Shown in pieces: positions 21,970 through 33,720 of a stretch of DNA of 62,331 nucleotides (within the stretch, counting starts at the first letter, position 1; each line of letters opens with the position of its first letter). The stretch is from NCBI GenBank assembly GCA_022836615.1, contig MU405398.1, forward strand, positions 1 to 62,331, given 5' to 3'. The notes beneath the pieces were generated by a model. It was not told the origin of the DNA, searched no databases, and worked only from the letters and a program-made list of their open reading frames with translations. The position numbers and the translations under genes are program-made. The stretch is from Annulohypoxylon bovei var. microspora (lineage: Eukaryota > Ascomycota > Sordariomycetes > Xylariales > Hypoxylaceae).

Positions 21970-23664
21970 ATGACGGCCGAGAGCAAAGAAGAGTTCGCCC
22001 GCAACAGCGGCGACAAGGTTCCAACTGACAACCCTCGGGGGCTTGTGGACAATGAGAAATATGGTGAAACCGTGCCGTCGTCGGGAGAAGATGAGCAGCA
22101 AGTCAAAGAGGCTCCTCCTCGCGATGTTACTGGCTGGAAGTGGTGGACCGCTATGACAGCTATCCTCTTTTCCATCTTCCTCTATGCTCTGGATAACACC
22201 GTCGTTGCCGACATTCAGTCTGTTATCATCAGAGATCTCGGAGAAGTCGACAAGCTTTCGTGGCTGAGTGTCGCCTTCCTCCTGACCGCTACCGCCACCA
22301 ACCTGGTTTGGGGCAGACTCTACGGCCAGTTCAATGCCAAATGGTTCTACATTTTCAATGTCCTCCTTTTTGAGGTAGGCTCGGCTGTTTGCGGTGCGGC
22401 TCCTAACATCAACGCCTTAATCGTCGGCCGTGCTCTTTGTGGTATCGGTGGTGCCGGCCTATACGTCGGCTGTATGTCCCTCATCGCCATGACGACGACT
22501 ATGGCTGAACGTCCCCTCTACATATCCATGACAGGCTTCACCTGGGGTGCTGGTATCGTGCTTGGCCCTGTCATTGGAGGAGCCTTCAGCCAGTCTGCAG
22601 TCGGCTGGCGCTGGGCCTTCTATATCAACCTTTTCATCGGAGCTGCCTGTGCTCCGGCTTGGATTTTCCTCCTGCCTAGTATAGACCCGCGACCCGGTGT
22701 GCCTTTCAAGGAGCGCGCCCAAGAAATGGACTATACCGGGACTGTTCTTCAGATGGGCGCTATGGTCACGTTTGTCTTGGCCATAAATTGGGGAGGTGTC
22801 ACCTACCCCTGGAAGTCGGGTCACATAATCGGCCTCTTTGTTGCTTCGGGCGTGCTCTTCATCCTTCTAGGGGTTCAACAAGCCTGGGCCATAACCACAA
22901 CGTTGACACGTCGAATAATTCCTGTTCAATTCTTCCGATCGCGCTCCGTACTTATCCTCTTCTGTTGTACAGCCGCTTCGGGGGCGTGTGCCTTTGTCCC
23001 TATCTATTTCGTCCCCATTTTCTTCCAGTTTAGTCGTGGCGACGGGCCCTTAGACGCTGGTGTGCGGCTTCTTCCTTTCATCGCCGTCATGGTCGTTACC
23101 GTGTTCGCCAATGGTGCTCTTCTTTCAAAGCTGGGATATTATATGCCCTGGTATACTGCCGGCGGTCTGTTTGCGATGGCCGGCGGCGCTCTCATGTACA
23201 CAGTAGATTCGGAGACTTCCCAGTCGCGCATCTATGGATACACAGTGATCCTAGGCCTCGGGGTCGGCATGTTTCTCCAGGCATCCTTCTCTGTCGTGCA
23301 AGCCGTTGTCGACCCAGAAAATATCCCTCCTGCGGTGGGCTTTCTTACGCTTGCCCAATTCGCCGGTATCACCATCGCACTCGCTATCGCAAATGCCATT
23401 TACCTTAACGAGAGCGAGACACAGATCGCGAAGATCGCCCCTTTCCTGACTCAATCTCAAATAGAGCTTGCCATGCAAGGTGCGGCGGGTGACGCCTTCA
23501 ACGACCTTCCTGCAGACACGAGGGCGGCGATCCTGAATGTCATCACATCGGCTATCAGCAAGACATATATCCTCGTCATCGCGGGAGGGTCACTGGTCGC
23601 TATTCTCAGTTTAGCCATGAAGAGAGAGAGGCTGTTCGCCGCTGCAGCCATCGGTGCTGCCTAG
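21970..23664 (+). CDS. MFS drug-efflux transporter, DHA2 (14-TM)
   Basis: Intronless gene of 564 aa. A charged cytosolic N-terminus of about 60 residues precedes 14 predicted membrane segments. Family signatures: LDNTVVADIQ in helix 1 (about 73-82), LSWLSVAFLLTATA in helix 2, a motif A-like loop WGRLYGQFNAKWFY, and motif C in helix 5, GAGIVLGPVIGGAF. These place it with the fungal toxin and drug exporters (proton antiport at the plasma or vacuolar membrane) seen in many metabolite clusters. Its position at the right edge of the cluster suggests export of the product or self-protection. Codon use is even and GC-moderate, unlike the GC-rich hydrolase next to it. The Ala-rich C-terminus AAAAIGAA is not known to be functional. 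Confidence 0.93.
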   Translation: MTAESKEEFARNSGDKVPTDNPRGLVDNEKYGETVPSSGEDEQQVKEAPPRDVTGWKWWTAMTAILFSIFLYALDNTVVADIQSVIIRDLGEVDKLSWLSVAFLLTATATNLVWGRLYGQFNAKWFYIFNVLLFEVGSAVCGAAPNINALIVGRALCGIGGAGLYVGCMSLIAMTTTMAERPLYISMTGFTWGAGIVLGPVIGGAFSQSAVGWRWAFYINLFIGAACAPAWIFLLPSIDPRPGVPFKERAQEMDYTGTVLQMGAMVTFVLAINWGGVTYPWKSGHIIGLFVASGVLFILLGVQQAWAITTTLTRRIIPVQFFRSRSVLILFCCTAASGACAFVPIYFVPIFFQFSRGDGPLDAGVRLLPFIAVMVVTVFANGALLSKLGYYMPWYTAGGLFAMAGGALMYTVDSETSQSRIYGYTVILGLGVGMFLQASFSVVQAVVDPENIPPAVGFLTLAQFAGITIALAIANAIYLNESETQIAKIAPFLTQSQIELAMQGAAGDAFNDLPADTRAAILNVITSAISKTYILVIAGGSLVAILSLAMKRERLFAAAAIGAA

Positions 23665-25589
23665 GCTCTACAGGAGGCGTATTACAGCCAATAACTCGAT
23701 GGGCTCCCAAGCCGACCCCCAATTTTCTGTATGTTACACACATTCCCCCCTCATTTGTGCCGTCCTGGTGTCAATAGCAAAACGCACAGAGCGCATCTGG
23801 AACCCCTTTCTAATTAGACTATCTTGTAGTTGAGTTTCAACTGATAATAACAAAGAGTAGAGGTATTGCAAAGAGTCATAGCGGTGGCGACGCGAGGGAG
23901 AAGATATCGGGTGAACGTGACATGTCTTGCATGTACATATGGACTCTAGGACGGTAGATCGGCGGTGTTATGATGCCCCTTTTATATCAACATGATGACA
24001 GTGGGGATGATAAGCATTAAAAATATTTCGAATTGGTAGCATGGCTTCTTGACTAGCATTTGAAGCCCTAATATATTAGCATCGGTTGACGTTGGCAGGA
24101 TGGGTAATTGGCATTGTATTTCTTAAGTTTCTCAATCGAAGATCTGAACCCGAGAAATTGGCTTGAGCACTCTGATTACGTCACCTCCCCCACCCTACCC
24201 GTACCCGTGACCTAGGTACAGTATCTATGTATTTTATTTTCCTGTCATAAAACCTTCAAGCCAATAATCAGTTAGTTAAATCAATTAATCGACTTGAATT
24301 AACACAAGTTGACCTTTTGCATTTTCGTAATTGGTTGACGTTGGGTGGATGGCCTAGGCAGTTTCGAGTGGACCCCTTTGTCCCTTAGCTTCTTATTTGG
24401 CCCCTGATCCTCTTCCAGCTATTCCCACTCTCGTCATCGCCGTCACACATCTTTCAAATAGTCTTATTCCCATGCAGCTCAAAACGTTGGAAGACATCGT
24501 GAGATCCATCGGACCCGAAGAAATGCAACATTATAAATATAACATATAAACATAAAATATTAGCTTCTAAAAGCACTAGCGTCAATATATAACAGGTTTT
24601 AGAAGCAAGGGGTGATGTTTTCAAAAAATATCAAACGATTCAATACACAAAACTTGGTCTTTACGAGACATTTAAACCTCAATATACTTGATACACTTAT
24701 TGATTTGTATATCAAACAAACTACCAAGTAGGTCAATTGTTTACTTCGAAAATTCGGAAAGTCCCGGTTCAGGTCAACTAGAGTTATTGATTTACTTACA
24801 CGGTAATATCGTCGCTTTTTGCATCCCTTTCCTAGATAGTGCAATTGAATCCACGCCATGTTTCCATATTCATACAATATTGATTTGTGCTGAGGATAAT
24901 CGCATCCTCTTCAACCAAATCGGCGCCTCGGCTCAAATGCTTACCTACAGAACTCGCACTCGGAAAGCGGCAGCGTGTAAGTCGCACAAGACAACCAATT
25001 GTAAAGGGGCAACCAGAAACACGGCGCTTTTCAACATGCGCGGGGGCGGCAGACCGGCAGTTGGGGTGGGTCCTTTCAGGGGTATCGGCGGTTGACAAGC
25101 CTTCCACCGCGCTGCCACATCCAATCAAGACATCTGCATTGCAAGGAATTCTCCGAAGCCACCAATTAGCTTCAAACAAGATCTACGAGGTAGGACTCTT
25201 TGTTTGGCGCCGACGTTCTGTATTCGATATCTATCGATATCCAATGGCCAGGCCCGGCACTGACGCCTTCAAATCTGGGGGCGCAGTGGCACGGCCACGG
25301 GAAAGAATGTATTCAAATAGACCACCACCGCTAAAGAATTCGCAGATATATCTGATACTACAACACACGCGTACATGCCCCCTTATCCCTTATCCCTTCC
25401 CTGGCCATCCGACAGAGTTACATTCCTTTCCCTACTCCCCATTCTCATTCTTAAGGAAGGGTTGCAGTTTACAATTCGCTCTCATTTTAATATATAACCT
25501 CATTAATATTACACCTCTCCACTTCCTCTTAGCTTGACGCTAGAGGATATCCAACTACATAACTAATAATCTTCGTTACCTACGCAAAT
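23665..25589. other. Intergenic, right edge of cluster
   Basis: 1.9 kb, AT-rich especially around 24530-24730. The frames present lack any domain, conserved motif or start context. This is a plausible cluster boundary. Confidence 0.5.
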
Positions 25590-27101
25590 ATGAGGACTTT
25601 TAATCTGCTCGGCCAGCTGGGTCTGGCCCTGTCTCTCCTTACCGCTTCGTCGCAGGCACTAGATGCCAGCAGCACATCATCATCCAACACGACCGCGGGC
25701 TCGGTCTTCATCGCACCGGAGCGGAACCTAGCGTTCGCGATCAACGTCCCCAGCGACTCCGCCACGGACCTGTACTTCTCGCTCATGATGCCGGCCACGA
25801 CGAGCTGGGGAGCCGTGGGCTTCGGGACCGGCATGGCCGGCGCGCTGATGTTCGTGGTGTACCCGGCGCAGTCAAAAAACAGCCTGACGCTGTCGCCGCG
25901 CATCGCCACCGGCTACACGGAGCCCGTCCACACGCCCGATATCAGCATCGAGGTGCTGGCCGGGTCGGGGCTCGACAACGGCACGGGCACCTTCACCTTC
26001 AACGGGCGATGTACCAACTGCCGTTCTTGGTTGGACGGGGCCGGAAAGATCGACGTTACGAGCAGGGCCCAGATCATGTTGTATGCCACGGGTGACAACC
26101 GTCCTTATCTCGCGACCGATGCGTTAGACGCCCCGCTAAAGATGCATTACAACTACGGCACCTTCATGACGGATATGGTGCACGCTACGGGGCCGGCGGG
26201 TATTCCGACAATCGATAAGTCGGTAAATAGCACACTAGTTGGTACGGTCCAAGGCCTCTCTAAGGAGGGCTCGAAGGACATGGTTGCTATGGCTCACGCG
26301 GTTATCATGATACTCGTATTCGTAGGGCTATTCCCCTTCGGCAGCTTCGTCTTACGCTTCGGTGGCTGGGTCCGCTGGCACGGCATGAATCAGGCTTTTG
26401 GAGCCGTCCTCGCCTTCATTGGTTCGATTCTTGGGTTTGTCATTAGCAAAACTTATAATAGGGTATGTCGATTATCATGTGATTTATAATGGTATAGGAA
26501 AGTGTACTAACTTGATCGCAGTCTAAGCAATTCAACACTGCACACCAGGTCCTCGGCCTCCTGGTCTTCATATTTCTCTTTGTCCAGTTCGCCTTAGGCT
26601 TCTTGCACCACCGCACCTTCAAGGAGACGAAGGAGCCGACCAAGCTAGCCCCTATTCACAGGTGGCTGGGCCGTATACTTTTCGGCATAGGAGGCGTCAA
26701 CGGTGTCCTGTACGTTCTACCCTTTTCAATATCCATGACACCTGCTAACATACTAACCCAGTGGCTTCAATCTCGCCCAATCGCAAGAATACCTCCTCAT
26801 CCTCACAGGCCTGACCCTTGCCATCTTACCGACTATGGTTTTCATCCTCGTCGTGAAGGGGTGCATCCAGAAGCGGAGGAATAAGAAGCAAGAGGCCGGG
26901 TATGACATGGAACCGTGGCGGCGGCCGGATGCCCAGGCTACGTACGTGGTCAACAATGGGCCGCCGGTGAGCACGCAAACACGAATGCCGCCGGGGCAGA
27001 ACGCGAGCATACCGGGCATGAGCTCGTACATGCCGTATCAAGCACATGGCACGAGGAAGGCGGATCTTGGGCCGCAGCAACATGTTCGGGAGTATGTTTA
27101 A
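25590..27101 (+). CDS. DOMON-cytochrome b561 membrane protein
   Basis: About 466 aa in three exons: 25590-26462, 26522-26709, 26762-27101. A signal peptide (about residues 1-23) is followed by a Ser/Thr stretch. The DOMON domain (CDH-cytochrome type) occupies about 35-215. It has a Met-rich strand FSLMMPATTSWGAVGFG and a late His in MHYNYGTFMTDMVHA as likely haem ligands. Five membrane segments follow, and four His in the b561 pattern are visible: MAHAVIM, RWHGMNQ, TAHQVLG, PIHRWLG. The cytosolic tail is Pro- and Gln-rich. Such proteins move electrons across the plasma membrane, usually linked to iron reduction or to oxidoreductases outside the cell. It is probably outside the metabolite cluster. 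The reaction partner is unknown. Confidence 0.92.
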
Positions 27102-28509
27102 GAGGGCGAACGTTGTATACGATTCATGAGTTAGGTTGTATTAGTAATGGGTGCATTGTTCAGGCGTCTCGAGTATTGCTGGTGCAACATGGGTACTAGG
27201 GGTGTCGGTTGTGTAACATATCAGTTGATTATTTACTAGTAGAGATAAGGGGGTAAGATACCCAAGCATAGAAAGAATATAAAAGGACTTAAAAGAAAAC
27301 TACGCCCTTTGGAGCTCATGAATATGAATAACCCGAAGATGTCTTTACCAATTTCAGGGGTTTAAAACAGTGGGTCTCAAAAAGGTGAAAAGGGGGAGGA
27401 TGAGTCAAGAAACAAGCAAGTGACTAAAGGACACTTAGTGGGCCACATAAACTACCAGATTAAACTTCAAGACTAGTCTTGTTAGAAATGTTTTAGTAGG
27501 CTTATAATGTGAGAAGAAGCCGGATTTAATAAAACGTTCTTTGAGCCTCGAACCGGAACCGCTTTGCTCGTGGTGAGTTATGAAGATGATCGGGGTGGAG
27601 ACCAAGTGCTACAAGCTCACGGAACTAAACCATTCTAGAATATACCGAAAGGATTCCGCTTGATGTGTGATTGATGTGAAACGATACTGCTCTTGTCGTT
27701 CGTTGCGTTGGTTAGGTACCTACCAAGTAATGATGCGATGGTAAGTTCGATTAAGAATCGTAACAGTGATTTAAGATATATTTGACCCGTCCTTTCAGCA
27801 GTTTGCACACCCATCTTCCCACTAAGAATGATTGTTTCACCGAGTAGCAGCGTGTTGATGCTGTTGCCATCATAGTTACTTAGTACTATTCAATAAGATT
27901 ATGTAAGCAAGAGTCTTACTAAGGAAATGACGAGCGAAGATTACGTAATTCAGATCTTCGATACTAGGTAGTTATAACAACACATGGATTAAGTTAAGGT
28001 ATTAAGTTAGGTTTAATTAAGTAGCTCATATGCTAGGTAATTAAAATTCAAGCAGTGTTTATGTTTAATATGATGTAAAGCAAAGTTAAAATTGTAAGAC
28101 TTTTTTTCTCCGTCGTCTTGTCAACTGCTCCTATCACAAGTTTTGCAATACACCTATTATATAGTTATACCTAAGTATCTAACTATTAATGGCTAGGTAT
28201 CTATGTATGTAACTCCTAATACTTAGATTCAACATATTGATAGCAGATATCCTAAAGATTTATTCCGAATCAACCATTACAAAGGTAACTCAGCTGTAGA
28301 ATTGAATATATACATCAAATGATATAGATCCTGCTAGAAAAGATCTTACTCCTTATACACGATGATATTGTCGACTACCTTGTAGGTTAGAACCTAATAT
28401 TTCGATACTCGATCAAGTATGAGGTGGGGAAGAATAGTGTATAAGAAAGGATAGATCATCATCATTATCATTAAATAAATCTTGTGTCTCCCCTGTATTC
28501 CTCCTAGAT
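27102..28509. other. Intergenic, AT-rich
   Basis: 1.4 kb without a supportable gene. The part from about 27.7 kb on is markedly AT-rich. Confidence 0.5.
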
Positions 28510-29512
28510 CTAGAGTCCGTTGAGCTGGTTCTGGACCATTATCGTGTCTCCTTTGCTAACGAAGTCAAGCTACACCGAGTCGTCAGCATTTCCCGATCAA
28601 ATACACGCCAACGTGGCTAGCCGCATTCGGGTACTACTCACCAGTACTACATTGGGGTTACGACCGTAGTTCTGAACACAGATGTTCGTCTGCGAAGTGA
28701 TAGAATCTATCGAATTTGTGTCGGCGGCCTGGGCCGGGTCGGGGATTAAAATGTCGGGCAAGATCTCAATGTTCAGGTTGTGGTTAGCGAGGAACATTCG
28801 GCCATCTGCCGAAGCTCCCGATGGCCTGTCGATGTTGCACTGGATGAAGTTGTCCTTCGTCGGGGAGAACGGGGTCTCGAACCAGTACCCGAATTCGTCG
28901 AGGATGTAAGGCACCTTGGATGTATCCATATTGTAGTCTGCACGCTGTTAGCTTTCCCAATCGAATCGGCATCTGCTACATAGGTATTCTGTCCGTACCC
29001 ATAAATACCACAACTCTAGTGCCGCTCGAGATCATTTCTGCGAGCGTAGGCCAGTCGTCCAACCCGAGTTGTCCATCCGGTGTGAAGACGTAAGTAGCCA
29101 AACCAGTCGACGTGAATGCATCTCCATACTTAGTGATGTCAATCGCATCGGGGTTCGTAATGAGCAAAGTGATGACTTCGTTCGGATTTCCGTCGACCCA
29201 GGTTTTAATCTCGCTCAGGTAGCTTTCCAAAGTGCCAGCATCTTCCAATATGCAAGACGTATGGCACATTTCTGGCGATCCATCTTTTTCTTGGGTTTGC
29301 CCTTGCAGGAAGCGTATGCCTTGGTTCAGTTGGTCTGTAGGGGACGTGAACTGGTTGTCTGAGGGACCGATTCCAACAAAGGGGGAGTTATGCGCCCCTG
29401 CGTAAGTAATGTTGCTGTACCGTCGGTCGCAAAGCTCAGCATAGCCATTGCAGTTGGCTGCAAGAGACCCTGCTACGAGAGCAAGGGTCGAGATAGCGAT
29501 ACTGCTCCGCAT
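28510..29512 (-). CDS. Secreted PI-PLC X-domain protein
   Basis: About 289 aa in three exons: 29512-28999, 28937-28642, 28569-28510. The introns are GTACGG...GTGCAG and GTGAGT...GTGTAG, both in frame. An N-terminal signal peptide (about residues 1-18, MRSSIAISTLALVAGSLA) is followed by paired Cys. The PLC-X core is visible: TYAGAHNSPF holds the first active-site His, and the block MCHTSCILEDAGTLESYLSE with IKTWVDGNPNEVITLLI matches the fungal family. VVVFMDYNMDTSKVPYILDE is rebuilt only after splicing. These secreted single-domain, metal-independent-type phospholipase C-like proteins may cleave phosphoinositides or GPI-type lipids; the substrate here is not known. It shows no sign of decay. 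Confidence 0.9.
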
Positions 29513-32500
29513 TCTATGATAGTCGCTCTAAGCGAGAGGTAAGGAAGGGACTATGAGAATTAACAATATAAGTATGCTATAGATATAAAAGAATGTAGAG
29601 TGGCGGGCACGATTAGAGATGAACTCATCGCGATAATGCCAAGCCGTCATAGTAGCGCCTCAGTGCTTAAATAGCATTTTATTGAAAGGGGGACAAGCCA
29701 CTGTAATGGGATTTGTAGGATAAATGACCAGGGTCTCGAGACCCTGGCGCTCAAAACAAACCGTTATAGAAAGGCTTCTTTCTAACATGTGCTTGTAGCA
29801 TGTGGGCGGCCGCCCCGAATTGGAGAATGGGACCTGCTTAATTTGTGCCTGAGGGAACTTGGAGGGAGTCGGCCCTTGTGAGCTTGGATGATCAGATCGA
29901 ATAGGATCTCTCGTATGGCCCACGACGACAAGGATTCTCCACTAGACGACGTGACAGCAGCAAAGCCACACATATCCTTAATATTGTTACCCCTCGCAGC
30001 CCTGGCTGTCTAGATCACATTTAAGAGGGCCTACATTTCCATTTCAGGCAGGAAAAGACTACAATGCGGCTCACAATATTTTTCGGCATTATCCATACCG
30101 ATAAATATAGACTTTTTACCTTGATTTTGAAAACTAAGGTTTGCCGTATTTATTTACCAAGCCTCCAATGTTGCCAATGCCTCATGCTCCCCGGTCTCAT
30201 TCGCGCGCCACTTGTCGTCATCATACAGCGCTTCTGAAGACCTGTGGCGACGATGAGTGACCACTCAATTACTGATGTCTTGCACGTTCTCAATTAACAG
30301 AAACAAGGAAGCAGAACAGGGGTAGACAGGTTATTGACCAATCAGATCTAAAGTTTGGGGCGCACTCAGCGTCTTCATTAGCGGATTTGGAGACGTGCTA
30401 CCCGAAGCCTTTCCTAACTTGGTCACTCCCTGATCCTTCATTGGTTAACAATGCCGTGCCGTTTAAACGGGCTGACAGAAAGAACCCTGCTGCTCACCAT
30501 ATTGGATACCGAGTTTAATTCATCTTCAACGTTTACCTACCTACTACTCCTGACCAAAGCCAATCGATGTAAAAAGTACTTTAATATGTTTAATATGGAG
30601 ATGCCGTTGGATCGTGATATCATTATATTCGAGGATAAATCCAAGGTTGTATTAAATAGTTTTAAATAAAAGAGGAAAACTCAAAGGAATTAAGTATTTG
30701 GTTTGGCGGCTTCGTTATTATCCCCCGTACCCCCCGTGCATTACATAAGCGATTGCACTCATTTTTGAAGCAAATATTTAATACCCAAATATGGATTTCA
30801 ATAAGCGTAAATATTGGGTACTAACTATTTAGTAAGGATACTTTATTTCTTTACGTACCAATATATAAACATAAAAAACGTCGTTGTGCTGGTTACAATT
30901 GAATTGTTAAGGGATTGCCCGTGTTTGTGTTGGGTAGGTACGTACCTACCCACTATCCGAGTGATTACATAATCAATCCCCCTATTCCAACGGCATCTCT
31001 CAACCAAGACCACGAGGTTCTATTATTTATGTATAAACACTTATACGAGTATATATTTTAGTAGATAACCGTATATTCATGAGTTGCGAAACCGGATTTC
31101 AAATAATATCACCAAAAACCACAAGAGTTCGGTTGTAATTCCTCATGTTGATAATCTGAGATGTCTCCTAAAACTACCTGTTAGATAATGAGCTGGAAAA
31201 CTTCACTGATGCAAGCGGATGTGAAAAGAACACTTGACATACATATATGGTTTAACTTAATTACAGATTGGAAATTACGCTTCACCTATTTCGGCTGCTA
31301 TACTTTCGGTCAACACGGTACGTGTTAAGACTTTTCTTAACTCGGCCAATCGCTATGACAAACGTGTATCGAAACTCAAGATTGTTCTTCCGTTGTGAGT
31401 TGATTTCGTTATAGTTTCGAGATATGTGTAGCTTCCCTTGAACCACGATGACGTTTTTATTAATATTCATGTCGAACAATAGGAAGTTTAATATTCAACG
31501 TGACGAATCATATCGAACAAAGGGCAAAGACTATAAACGTTAGGTACGTAACATAAACGACAGCATATGGTTAAAGTTCCAACACACTGGGTAAGAAAGG
31601 GTGGTTGGAGCCTACTTGGGAGCAGACACCTAGATTAACACCTATTTACTAGGCGTTATTTAGAGCTACTTTCATATTGATGATGGCAAGCCTTACTTGG
31701 CAAGTTTGTTTCGCTCGGAGAACTTCTTCCATAGGTGGCTTTATATATCCTTCGATTTCCCCCAGAATGCAAAATCGATTGGACTTTTCTGTCAATATTT
31801 CACCCTCAACGGTATTAATTTAATGCCTCTGGACGGATTATTTCCACTTCATTCCTATCATCATGATAAGACTTTATCTCTTAAGTATATTGGTGTCCAT
31901 ATGCTGGTGCCTGTATTTCCTTTTCTAATATCAGGAGGTTGGCAACGATTGCCTACTCGTCGTGTAAGAGTACGCTCTCTCTTATAACAGTACAAGCATA
32001 ATTTTATCTTCAAAATCCTACCATTACTTCTCTATTCGGACACCTATCTTTTAGCTTCGCAATAACGTGCATCTCTTGTTTAATTATCCCTTCCCAGACA
32101 ATTTTTTCTCCCCCTCTCAATCGCATACGTCTAAGAAATGGTAGAAGAACGAGCAAGAAATCTCGACTTTCATTCCTAACAGCCGTGGTGCTTCAAGACT
32201 GCGCAGATCCACGTGTCACTCGGAAGAGCTTGGCCTACTCACAACACCGTCAAGTTAACATATACATAAATCCAACTGAGGCGCGTTATACATCTCATAA
32301 CGCTCTATTTCTATCATAATGACTGACTGATACTTTCAGATTACTCTCGGGATTATCGAATGCGTCAAATATCCCAAGGAGGAATCTAGCCTGAGGAGTA
32401 GTAGATCCAGCAAACACCTTCTGTAGAAGGAGGCTTGCTTCATTTCCTTGTCTCTGGCGCAACTGCACCGTTGGATTGAGGGGTCAGAACACCATCGTAA

Positions 32501-33479
32501 AACGAGTCCCACCCTATCGGAGAATTTAAGAACATGCAAGCCATGCAATTACACAATGCCATATGGATTCGAGCTCAGTCCGCTACTGAAATGCAACATT
32601 GATCGGGAAGAACTGTATTCCGTGGAGATCTCAGTGGACTAACCTAAAGAATTCTCTGGGACGAATATTCTACTCTATGGACTCGATCATTCCGGTACAT
32701 TTCATCGACTCAATAACTTAGCCTTCAGTACATTTCGCCATTTCTCTACATCCCTTCCTTTCCTAACACAGCTAAACTAACTCCCAATTAAATCGCTTCA
32801 TGGCCGCATTCAACCCAAATGCATTCGACGGCACAAGCATGAGCCCACTAAGAACCCCGACTATCACTTTATTGGAGGATTACACCAGTCTTCACAGACT
32901 TTCTCTTCAATTGAAGTGGTATAGTTCTAGCCACTTCATTCAAGCATATCCTTTGTGGATCCCACCATCTCCATCACTCGTTCTATGCGAGTTGTCGACA
33001 GCCTGCTGTCCTCGCTTTGCCAACATCAGCAGTCGTCCTTTTGACCCGGAACTCTTGTGATGGCTCTTACGGCTCACCAGAGGCTTAGCTCTGGGTCTAC
33101 AACCAAAGGCCTTAGGCGAAGGCCAATTGTCTGTGGCCAAGATGACTCGGCCAAGTCCGCCGCAGACCCTGTCGAATCGGCTCGACACAGCTTATACACA
33201 GCAGTGAGAATTCATATACTTAATAATTGACGCCTACCTACTACCTAAGTAGGCTGGGGAATGGAAAGTTCCGAATTAACTCGATACCAGCGACTTTCTG
33301 ATCCCTCTAGGTTCTACAAGGAGGCTTGGGTCCTCGGTAAATGTGACGTTGTCAGGGGGTTGTGTTGAGGTTTAGCTACAAACAACGACTACGATGCTTG
33401 AGAGAAATCCTACAAGACACCGGGGGCGACAATAACAGCACTGCTACGCATATACCCGAATTATCGGAGGGTTTAGTGT
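29513..33479. other. Gene-poor AT-rich spacer
   Basis: About 4 kb. Short frames (for example 30451-30669 and 31697-31987) have no recognisable motif and sit in AT-rich DNA. I see nothing I can call a gene. Decayed repeat DNA is likely, because the adjacent segment carries retroelement remnants. Confidence 0.45.
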
Positions 33480-33489
33480 ATCATGTACT

Positions 33490-33720
33490 TCGAGTGAGAT
33501 CCGTTTGAGTGACGAATTCAAGGACAAGTTACGCAAAGGATACGAGAAGGATGGGAAGTATAAGAAAATATTGAAAGACCTATAATTGAGACCGAATACC
33601 AAGGGAAGGCGATTCGACATGGAAGACGGATTACTCTACCACATCATCACCTCTCCTCTTGAAGAGCACCAGCACCATTACTAACGACGGCTTGTGATGC
33701 CCTCAAGTTGTGCGCAGGAA
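33490..33720 (+). mobile_element. Ty3/gypsy pol remnant (degenerate)
   Basis: Translated on the + strand, the segment reads as the region joining RNase H to integrase in gypsy-type polyproteins: LSDEFKDKLRKGYEKDGKYK, then RRFDMEDGLLYH, then RRLVMP. At least two stop codons interrupt the frame. No long terminal repeats were identified. It is a dead fragment. Confidence 0.6.

Noticed and set aside
24887..25537. 216-codon frame upstream of the DOMON-b561 gene
   Set aside because: The composition is that of intergenic DNA with no domain or hydrophobic pattern; it probably covers the promoter and 5' UTR of the next gene.
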